The notes beneath the pieces were generated by a model. The model searched no databases. It was given only the letters and a program-made list of their open reading frames with translations, and was not told where the DNA came from. Positions 6,718-12,767 of a stretch of DNA of 14,479 nt are shown one piece after another. Both the position numbers and the translations under genes were made by a program. Each line of letters starts with the position of its first letter. Positions within the stretch are counted from its first letter, which is position 1. Origin of the DNA: an uncultured Prevotellaceae bacterium (GTDB lineage Bacteria; Bacteroidota; Bacteroidia; Bacteroidales; Muribaculaceae); contig CALZFJ010000014.1 in the NCBI GenBank assembly GCA_945645715.1, positions 1 to 14,479 on the forward strand. The letters are read 5' to 3'.

Positions 6718-8079
6718 TTAGAATGTGAACTGCACGCGAGCCTGAACCTGGTGGAAGTTCTTGTCGTAGGGCAAGAAGTCTTTCTTGAGGTTGTGCCAAG
6801 TGTAGTTGAGCATTACCTGAGCATACTTGTTGAAAGAGTAGTTAACACCTACAGTGGTAGAATAGATGTCGCCACCACCAACTGAAGTAGCACCGGTACC
6901 TGGCCAGTCTTCCATCCAGCCTGCAGCGTAGTAGTTACCACGACCTGCATTGAAGTACTCACCCTCGGTGAGGTTGTTGAGTGCGGTGTAGTTGAAGCGT
7001 GCTACAACTTCAAGAGCTTTTCCGTCGTTGCCCTTGAGGACTGCATCGTGCTTGTCGTATTTGTAACCGCCGCCGAAGATCTGGTAGCCTGCCTCAACGT
7101 AAGCACCATTGAAGTGGTTGGTCTTTATCTTGTTGGCGTTCTCCCACAATTCGATGTCGCCCCAGCCGTCGATGTTATCCTGCTGTGCGATGTAGATCTT
7201 GTAGGAATCACGCTCCTTAGTAACGATGCGGTGCTTGTACTCAGCACGGGCAAAGAACTTGTTGTTGAGATAGAGAGCCTCAGCGCCGAGGTCGATAACA
7301 TTGTTGGCCCAAGGAAGCTCGCAGCCTACAAACTGCTCGTCCTCATCAACGAATGTTTCAAGAGTCTGACCCATTGAGAAAGTCTTCTTGAGAACCGAAG
7401 AACCCTTAGTAACCATGGTCTCGCCACCACCGAGGTGAGCAAAGCGTGCGCTTGCACCCACGTGCCACTTATCGTTGCCGGTGATGTCGCGATAGAGCCA
7501 GCGACCTGCAACGGTAAGACCGTTGAAGCCGGCATCAATCTTGTTGTACTGGTTCTCGGTGAAGATACCCTGATAGAGGAACAGGTTGTCGTTGTAAGCC
7601 TTGTAGGTGACACCAAGAGCACGGCCTGCGCCAATAGCGTTGCTCATGCCGGCACGGCTGATGAAGTGGTAGCTACCGAGTGAAGTCTGGCGAGCCATCG
7701 AACCTGCGGGGTCGTTGTAGTAACCTGCCTTGATAGCGTGAGTGAAATCGTCGCCCTTGGTAGAATACTGCAAATAGATGTTCTTCTGCGAGAACTTGCC
7801 ATTGCCAAAGCCGAAGTCGGCATAGAAGTACCAGTTTTCACCATAGCTCATGCTTGTGCGAATGCGTGCATCGGTGATAGCAGCACCACTCTGGAGCGGA
7901 GTGAAGCTTGTGTGATAGTAGGCAGCATCGGCCATAAAGCGTGCTCCTACGGTGAATTTCACTTGCTTCTCTTTGTTGTCGATGTTAAGTGTAGGATCAG
8001 AGTCGAAATCCTGTGCAGTGGCTGAGAGAGAGAATGCAGCCAAAGCCGACATTAAAATATATTTATAGCTTTTCATCAC
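6718..8079 (-). CDS. OprO/OprP-type outer-membrane porin
   Basis: This resembles the phosphate-selective porin O/P family (Porin_O_P). A signal peptide covers residues 1-22 (hydrophobic ILMSALAAFSLS, cleavage likely after ATA before Q23). The rest is rich in alternating Tyr/Phe/Gly strands typical of a 16-stranded barrel, and the chain ends in aromatic VQFTF, the usual outer-membrane insertion signal. The segment at 325-368 (GAYVEAGYQIFGG...LEVVARFNYTAL) and the late strands at 405-430 (YSTTVGVNYSFNKYAQVMLNYTW) match the family's C-terminal pattern. Length is 453 residues. Two ATGs stand in tandem at the start, so initiation may be one codon later. It follows the phosphodiesterase gene by 62 bases without a promoter or terminator between them, and a strong terminator follows. 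Substrate choice is unproven; phosphate or glycerol-phosphate is suggested by its neighbour. Confidence 0.85.
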   Translation of the reverse strand: MMKSYKYILMSALAAFSLSATAQDFDSDPTLNIDNKEKQVKFTVGARFMADAAYYHTSFTPLQSGAAITDARIRTSMSYGENWYFYADFGFGNGKFSQKNIYLQYSTKGDDFTHAIKAGYYNDPAGSMARQTSLGSYHFISRAGMSNAIGAGRALGVTYKAYNDNLFLYQGIFTENQYNKIDAGFNGLTVAGRWLYRDITGNDKWHVGASARFAHLGGGETMVTKGSSVLKKTFSMGQTLETFVDEDEQFVGCELPWANNVIDLGAEALYLNNKFFARAEYKHRIVTKERDSYKIYIAQQDNIDGWGDIELWENANKIKTNHFNGAYVEAGYQIFGGGYKYDKHDAVLKGNDGKALEVVARFNYTALNNLTEGEYFNAGRGNYYAAGWMEDWPGTGATSVGGGDIYSTTVGVNYSFNKYAQVMLNYTWHNLKKDFLPYDKNFHQVQARVQFTF

Positions 8080-8141
8080 TTATTCTGTTTTTTCTTATAT
8101 AACAATTGGGTGTATTCACTTGTTTCGTAGTAGCCATGGGA

Positions 8142-9839
8142 TTAGTAGCCGAGATTGTTAAGCAACTCCACTGCATTGGGCACTGTAGATGGCGCCTGGC
8201 TGTTGTCGAAGTTTTGTCCCGGGTGGAATGGGTTGGGGAGCTGAGAGTTGCAACGCATACCGTTGTCGATCATATACTGGAGGTTCATCTCGGTGTGGTT
8301 GGTGAAGCAGCCGTCCATGTAGATAGGCCAAGTCTGGCTGTCGCCCGGGAATACGCTGTAAGGAGTCTTCTTGATAGTTACCTTCATGAGGTCGTCGAAT
8401 TCAGTCTCCCAGCCGTAGTTCCAGTAACCCATGTGCTTGGTGATCTGAGCCTGTGAGTCGAATGAATACGGGTGGTTGATCATGCCTGCGCGGCGAACCA
8501 TGTAGGCCTGCCATGGGCAGTTCATCTCAGGATAGTTGTTAGGAGCACCCGAGATAGCCGGACCGATGATGTGGCAGCCGTGATCCTGCATAGTCTTGAT
8601 GAAAGCGGCAACACCGGTTGGGGTGTCATACTTGATGTCGGTAGCATAGTCGCCCGGATAGCTGGTCCAGAGGAGGTAGCAGAACGGAACGCGACCCTTG
8701 AATACCTGGAATGCGCGGTTGGTAGCGTCGAATGAGAACGACTGGAGAATAACCTTACCATTAGTGTTACCAACGTTTACCTTGCCATTCTTGTAGAACT
8801 GAGTGTTGCTCTCAGGCTTGGTGATGATGTTCCAGCCCCACTTGTCGAGCTCTTTGTAAACGCGAGCTTCCATATCCTTAGGCTGAGCCCAGCTTTCCTT
8901 GAACTCGATGTAGATACCGGGGCGGTTTCCGCTGTCCTTGTCGTCGGCTACGTATGCGTTGCTGAAGTCGTAAACGAGGAAGTCCATGTAGCGAGCCTGA
9001 GCTGTCCATGTGGTACCCTCAACCTCAGTAGAAGGAGCTGCCGAGCAAATCTCAACGAGAGACTTGCCCTTGAGCGAGTTCTTCACGTGGTAGGGGAGGA
9101 TACGGCGACCCTGAGCGTCGCGGTTGAGCTTCTTACCCTCGGCGTAAGCGATCTGGTCGGCAAGAGCACTGATGTATAGACCGTTGGTATAGACCACCTG
9201 AGCGTTCTTGTCGGCCTTCCATGCATCGAGAGTTTCCTGAAGAGGATTGTTGGTAGAAGCAAAGCTTGCGCGAGCCTGCTCAAGGTTGTCCTCGTTGAAC
9301 CAAGAACCGGCGTCGAGCATAAGCAACTCAGCGTAGTAGTAGTTGCGAGGATAGTAGCTGTAGTAGTTTCCGAGGTCGTTGTTGTACTGCTCGTTGATAT
9401 CAGCCTCAGTGAAGTTACAAGGAGTTCCGTCCTCGTAGGTCAGTGAGCGATAGAAGGCACGACGGATGTCGGGCACTTGGTCGCTGAATACGCTCTGAAT
9501 GTTGGTAGTGCGCTTCAAGTTGTCATCATGAAGGGAAAGAACCACACCATCTTTAGTGGCTTGGAGGTCCGACTCAAGATAGTCGGCACCCATGTCGCGG
9601 GCCCAGCGCCAAGAAGCCTCTGTCTCCTCAGGAGTCCAGTAGGTACTACCACGGTGAGCGATAACGGCATAGAGAGGAACATAGTCACGTACTTTAGCAA
9701 GTTCTGAATTTAGAACTTGAACATCTACCTTCTTGGCTTGAGCATTGTAATCGACAAACTGCTGTTCGTCGGAACAAGAAGTCATGGCGGCAGCAGCTAT
9801 GAGGCCTATTGCACCAATTCTTAGATAATTTTTAATCAT
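8142..9839 (-). CDS. Secreted glycerophosphodiester phosphodiesterase lipoprotein with large insertions
   Basis: GDPD enzymes hydrolyse glycerophosphodiesters to glycerol 3-phosphate and an alcohol in a metal-dependent TIM barrel. Residues 1-21 are a lipoprotein signal with lipobox MTSC; the acylated C22 is followed by SDEQ, an acidic patch like Bacteroidota surface-export signals. Catalytic H62-R63 (AHRG), metal ligands E89 and D91 (LESD), second His H104 (LHDD) and E312 (IEFK) are all present. LDAGSWF (175-181) and QSFSFD (366-371) are further family landmarks, and MIDNGMRC...LPNPF near 523-538 matches the closing strand. At 565 residues it is about twice a normal GDPD; extra sequence lies at roughly 115-170 (Tyr-rich) and 205-305, and again between 420 and 510. 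It heads an apparent operon with the porin. The substrate is unknown; phospholipid head-group diesters are the likeliest. Confidence 0.85.
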   Translation of the reverse strand: MIKNYLRIGAIGLIAAAAMTSCSDEQQFVDYNAQAKKVDVQVLNSELAKVRDYVPLYAVIAHRGSTYWTPEETEASWRWARDMGADYLESDLQATKDGVVLSLHDDNLKRTTNIQSVFSDQVPDIRRAFYRSLTYEDGTPCNFTEADINEQYNNDLGNYYSYYPRNYYYAELLMLDAGSWFNEDNLEQARASFASTNNPLQETLDAWKADKNAQVVYTNGLYISALADQIAYAEGKKLNRDAQGRRILPYHVKNSLKGKSLVEICSAAPSTEVEGTTWTAQARYMDFLVYDFSNAYVADDKDSGNRPGIYIEFKESWAQPKDMEARVYKELDKWGWNIITKPESNTQFYKNGKVNVGNTNGKVILQSFSFDATNRAFQVFKGRVPFCYLLWTSYPGDYATDIKYDTPTGVAAFIKTMQDHGCHIIGPAISGAPNNYPEMNCPWQAYMVRRAGMINHPYSFDSQAQITKHMGYWNYGWETEFDDLMKVTIKKTPYSVFPGDSQTWPIYMDGCFTNHTEMNLQYMIDNGMRCNSQLPNPFHPGQNFDNSQAPSTVPNAVELLNNLGY

Positions 9840-9935
9840 AAGATTTTCAATGATTAGAGTTAATAATGTATTTGATTAATAATTTGGGTACTAAGTTATA
9901 TGAAAAAAGACTAATTGCATAGTGATAAGTTATGC

Positions 9936-9994
9936 TTTCGTTGTTGTCGCCTTGCTTTTCGTGTAAATTTCGTTACTACCAAATCGGCTTTCGT
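9936..9994 (-). promoter_or_regulatory. Phased array of four TTTCGT direct repeats (putative regulator sites)
   Basis: TTTCGT occurs on the plus strand (ACGAAA in the transcribed direction) at 9936, 9957, 9968 and 9989, always in the same orientation. The start-to-start distances are 21, 11 and 21 bases, about two, one and two DNA turns, so all copies face the same side. Three are extended to CTTTCGT or CTTTTCGT, and two carry AAATTT next to them (9965-9970, 9995-10000). Tandem sites of about 11 bases are what OmpR/PhoB-type response regulators bind. A degenerate -7 box, TAACTTAG (9891-9898), sits 38 bases further toward the gene. A role as activator sites is inferred. Confidence 0.45.
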
Positions 9995-10049
9995 AAATTT
10001 AACCGAAAAATAACGAGTGAATACTGAAAAGCAACATGTTAAATTGTGC

Positions 10050-10102
10050 CAAACAATTAATAAGGTAGAAAAAATGCCCTCGAATTGTTTGCCGGGGGCA
10101 AA
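10050..10102 (-). promoter_or_regulatory. Nested inverted repeats at the promoter/leader start
   Basis: Two perfect inverted repeats share bases. TTTGCC-GGG-GGCAAA (10088-10102) has 6-base arms around a 3-base centre and overlaps the -7 box and expected start site. CAAACAATT (10050-10058) and AATTGTTTG (10083-10091) form a 9-base-pair stem with a 24-base loop at the front of the predicted leader. The first could be an operator, the second an mRNA 5' stem-loop; because they share the TTTG at 10088-10091 they cannot both form in RNA. Confidence 0.45.
10069..10100 (-). terminator. Possible terminator for transcripts reading through from cinA
   Basis: For a minus-strand transcript arriving from cinA, TGCCC (10096-10100) can pair with GGGCA (10075-10079) over a 16-base loop, followed directly by six T residues (10069-10074). 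The five-pair stem is short. A transcript started at the local promoter would lack most of the first arm and escape it. Confidence 0.3.
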
Positions 10103-10130
10103 TATATATAGAATTTTTAAATGACGCAAG
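10099..10130 (-). promoter_or_regulatory. Promoter candidate for the phosphodiesterase-porin operon
   Basis: The minus strand has TATATTTG (10099-10106), an exact TAnnTTTG -7 match, with CTTG (10127-10130), one base off the -33 TTTG, 20 bases upstream. A start near 10092 would give a leader of about 250 bases containing the stem-loop and the hexamer array. A closer, weaker promoter at 9891-9898 is an alternative. Confidence 0.5.
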
Positions 10131-10260
10131 AAAAATTATCGAAATTTTATATTTTAATTGCAAAAGTTGTGAAGTTTCGTTTTGAAAGTGACAAATTTGG
10201 CGGAAAACATGATAAAAATTACGCTTGACGGCTGAAAAACGATATAAACATAACAAGAAA

Positions 10261-11517
10261 TCACGAAGCAGGTGAAATGTCGCGGAGCATCTTGATTAAC
10301 CGGCATAGCACATTGTTGGTAGTGCGGTCGATTACGCGGTCGCGTGTGCCGGGAAGGTGATAACATTCACATTCAATTCGGTCGCCACACTTGATGGCTA
10401 CCCACACAGTGCCCACCGGCTTGTCGGGAGTTCCGCCACCGGGGCCTGCAATTCCCGATGTGGCGATGGCGCAATCGGTGTGCATGAGCTGTGCCACACC
10501 TTTTGCCATAGCTTCTACTGTGGGTTCACTCACTGCTCCGTGAGTGGCAAGCACATCGTCGCTCACACCAAGCACCTCGTGTTTCACGGTGTTGCTGTAG
10601 GCTACCACCGAACCGGTGAAGTAGTCGCTGCTGCCGGCTATTGCGGTGATGGCGTGAGCCACATTGCCACCTGTGCAGCTTTCGGCAGTGGATAGCGTCA
10701 TGCCACGGTCGCGCAGCATATCGCCCACAATGGCTGCGAGGGGCTTGTCGTCGCAAGCAACTATTGCGTTGCCGAGCGTCTGCTTCAGTAAAATTGAGAG
10801 CCGCTCCATTTCGTCGTGTAGCACAGAGGCATCATGGTGCTTTCCGCTCAGCCGCAGGCGAATCACCCCGGGTTTGGGCAGATAGGCAAGGTGAATGAAT
10901 GGGGGTATCTGCTTCTCAAAGTCGTCGAGAGTCATTGCCAGGCGCGATTCCATATAGTCGATAACCACAAAGGTGTGGTGCTCAATGTGCTCATCGGTGA
11001 CAAAACGCTTGATAAGTTGCGGAATCACCTCGCGCTCCATCATCTGTTCGGTCTCAAATGGCACACCGGGCATCGACACGAGCACTTTGCCATTCTTTTC
11101 AAACCACATGATGGGTGCTGTGCCCACCTTGTTCTGGATTACGCGGCAACTCGAAGGCACCATTGCCTGGGCAGCGGTGAGGGTGTTGATTTTCAGGTGG
11201 CGCTTTTCGAGAACCTCAAGCACATTTTGCTCTACCTCGGGGCTGTGCACAAGCGCGCCGCCAAAGTAGCGGCAAAGTGTAGGCTTGGTGATATCGTCTT
11301 TCGTGGGACCCAGACCTCCAGTGGTGAGGACGATGTCGGTCTGTGCGAAAGCATCGTCGATAGCGCGGAAAATCTCCTCGCTGTCGTCGCCGATAACTTT
11401 CACGCTTCTTACGCTCCAGCCGAGCGGATTGAGGTGGCGGGCAATCCACCCCGAATTTGTGTCGGTCACTTGCCCTATCAATAGTTCATCGCCAATGGCG
11501 ATAATTGAAACTTCCAT
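10261..11517 (-). CDS. cinA: CinA-like protein: COG1058 domain plus PncC-type NMN amidohydrolase domain
   Basis: CinA proteins join a molybdopterin-binding-like COG1058 domain, reported as an ADP-ribose pyrophosphatase, to a nicotinamide mononucleotide deamidase (PncC), serving pyridine-nucleotide salvage. Residues 1-170 hold GDELLIG (9-15), TTGGLGPTKDD (65-75) and MPGVPFE (149-155). The C-terminal domain from about 255 holds AESCTGG (278-284, with the catalytic Ser S280) and TSGIAGPGGGTPDKPVGTV (353-371). At 418 residues it is full length. The ATG places the first beta strand (VSIIAIGDELL) immediately. It follows tsaD by 67-83 bases with no promoter match, so the two are probably cotranscribed. 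Downstream is the AT-rich gap rather than the rpmB-rpmG genes that I recall after cinA in many Bacteroidales. The name refers to competence-induced homologues; no competence role is implied. Confidence 0.95.
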   Translation of the reverse strand: MEVSIIAIGDELLIGQVTDTNSGWIARHLNPLGWSVRSVKVIGDDSEEIFRAIDDAFAQTDIVLTTGGLGPTKDDITKPTLCRYFGGALVHSPEVEQNVLEVLEKRHLKINTLTAAQAMVPSSCRVIQNKVGTAPIMWFEKNGKVLVSMPGVPFETEQMMEREVIPQLIKRFVTDEHIEHHTFVVIDYMESRLAMTLDDFEKQIPPFIHLAYLPKPGVIRLRLSGKHHDASVLHDEMERLSILLKQTLGNAIVACDDKPLAAIVGDMLRDRGMTLSTAESCTGGNVAHAITAIAGSSDYFTGSVVAYSNTVKHEVLGVSDDVLATHGAVSEPTVEAMAKGVAQLMHTDCAIATSGIAGPGGGTPDKPVGTVWVAIKCGDRIECECYHLPGTRDRVIDRTTNNVLCRLIKMLRDISPAS

Positions 11518-11584
11518 AAATCAGAGAGCTTTCGGTGAATTGAAAAAATTATTGCTTTTAATCGTGGGGTGAGCCTGAATGTCA

Positions 11585-12601
11585 TCACACTGTTACGCGG
11601 GCGAATGGTGGGAGTGAAATGTCGCAGAAGTCCTTGTTGAGATACTTGAAATAGCCTGCTACGGCCACCATTGCGGCATTGTCGGTGGTGAAAAGGCGCT
11701 TGGGAATGAAAGCCTTCAGATGGTGGCAGTCGGCATATTGCTGCACGGCATTACGCACGCCCGAGTTTGCCGACACACCGCCACCGATGGCGATAGTCTT
11801 GATGCCCGTCTGCTTCACAGCCTTTGAGAACTTGTCCATGAGAATGTCGATAATCGTCTTTTGGAGAGAAGCGGCGAGGTCGGCTTTGTTTTCCTCAATG
11901 AAATTCGGGTTTTCGGCTTTTGCATCGCGCAGGGTGTAGAGAAACGAAGTCTTTAGTCCGCTGAAGCTGTAGTCGAGACCGGCAATGTGGGGCTTGCTGA
12001 AGCGGAAACGCTTAGCGTCGCCCTCAGCAGCAAGACGGTCGATGAATGGACCGCCGGGATAGGGTAGCCCCATCACTTTGGCACACTTGTCGAAGGCTTC
12101 ACCGGCAGCATCGTCGATGGTCTGTCCCAGCACCTCCATCTTGTAGGGTGAATCCACACGGATAATCTGCGAGTTACCGCCCGAAATAAGGAGGCAGAGG
12201 TAGGGGAACTCAGGCACTTCGCTGTCGGGCGATTCCTTCACGAAGTGCGAAAGCACATGCCCGTGCAGGTGGTTCACATCGAGCAGCGGAATGTCGAGAG
12301 CCAAAGCCAGCCCCTTGGCAAACGATGTGCCCACAAGCAGCGAGCCGAGCAAGCCCGGACCGCGGGTGAAAGCAATTGCGCTAAGGTCGGATTTCTCGAT
12401 GCCTGCTTGCCTGATGGCTTCCGACACCACAGGTACAATGTTTTGCTGGTGGGCACGCGAGGCCAGCTCGGGCACCACGCCGCCATAGGCTTCGTGCACT
12501 TTCTGGCTTGCAATCACGTTGCTCATCAGCACCCCGTCTTTAATCACAGCCGCCGAGGTGTCATCGCACGACGACTCAATTCCAAGGATTATTACGCTCA
12601 T
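11585..12601 (-). CDS. tsaD: TsaD, tRNA N6-threonylcarbamoyladenosine transferase catalytic subunit
   Basis: TsaD transfers the threonylcarbamoyl group to A37 of ANN-decoding tRNAs together with TsaB and TsaE. From the ATG at 12601 the protein has 338 residues. It shows the ASKHA-fold start ILGIESSCDDTSAAV (5-19), metal-binding H111 and H115 in HLHGH, the signature LISGGNSQI (138-146), GGGVSANSGVR (273-283) and metal ligand D307 in TTDNAAM. An in-frame TTG at 12625 would add eight residues (TEKQYKY and a Met), but known TsaD proteins begin right at the MxxxILGIESSCDDT strand, so the ATG is preferred. It is followed by cinA. No clean promoter is seen in the 166 bases upstream, although a terminator there implies one; a short inverted repeat AGCTT-TGCGC-AAGCT at 12637-12651 is present. 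Confidence 0.95.
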   Translation of the reverse strand: MSVIILGIESSCDDTSAAVIKDGVLMSNVIASQKVHEAYGGVVPELASRAHQQNIVPVVSEAIRQAGIEKSDLSAIAFTRGPGLLGSLLVGTSFAKGLALALDIPLLDVNHLHGHVLSHFVKESPDSEVPEFPYLCLLISGGNSQIIRVDSPYKMEVLGQTIDDAAGEAFDKCAKVMGLPYPGGPFIDRLAAEGDAKRFRFSKPHIAGLDYSFSGLKTSFLYTLRDAKAENPNFIEENKADLAASLQKTIIDILMDKFSKAVKQTGIKTIAIGGGVSANSGVRNAVQQYADCHHLKAFIPKRLFTTDNAAMVAVAGYFKYLNKDFCDISLPPFARVTV

Positions 12602-12678
12602 ATATTTATATTGTTTTTCAGTCAACTAAAAAATGCAGCTTTGCGCAAGCTATAATGTTGCTGTTTATTACACACTAC

Positions 12679-12711
12679 AAAAGCACGGCAGAAGAGCCCC
12701 GCTCCTCTACC
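12679..12711 (-). terminator. Hairpin terminator after the AAA-ATPase/nuclease-like gene
   Basis: In minus-strand RNA, bases 12711-12701 pair with 12697-12687 to give an unbroken 11-pair stem (two G-U pairs) with a GGG loop. TTTT follows four bases later (12679-12682). In plus-strand RNA the same two positions are C-A mismatches, so the structure favours the minus transcript, in line with the genes here. Confidence 0.6.
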
Positions 12712-12767
12712 ATTTCCGAAATTCACTGCGAATTTACATCTTTTTCCTCAATTTCCCTACAAATTTC

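Larger units (their letters stand above)
9840..10260. other. 421-base AT-rich intergenic control region
   Basis: This is the longest non-coding stretch of the window. I see no credible gene in it: short open frames here have no homology that I recognise and no composition resembling their neighbours. It contains a hexamer array (9936-9994), an inverted-repeat cluster (10050-10102), a promoter match (10099-10130) and a possible weak terminator of cinA. The bases next to the phosphodiesterase ATG (minus strand, 9840-9860) are A-rich with no Shine-Dalgarno, as usual in Bacteroidota. Confidence 0.7.

Noticed and set aside
10175..10180. A fifth TTTCGT in the same intergenic region.
   Set aside because: It is 186 bases from the nearest array member and out of phase with it, so it was left out of the array.
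10191..10198. CAAATTTG-like stretch considered as another -7 box.
   Set aside because: It lacks the TA at the required position of TAnnTTTG.
9911..10366. Three overlapping short minus-strand frames in the gap between cinA and the phosphodiesterase gene.
   Set aside because: AT-rich, mutually overlapping, no start context or family resemblance; one runs into cinA in another frame. The region reads better as control DNA.
12637..12651. AGCTT-TGCGC-AAGCT inverted repeat upstream of tsaD considered as a promoter-linked operator or terminator.
   Set aside because: Five-pair arms, no adjacent T-run and no clear promoter boxes at proper spacing; kept only as a note in the tsaD entry.
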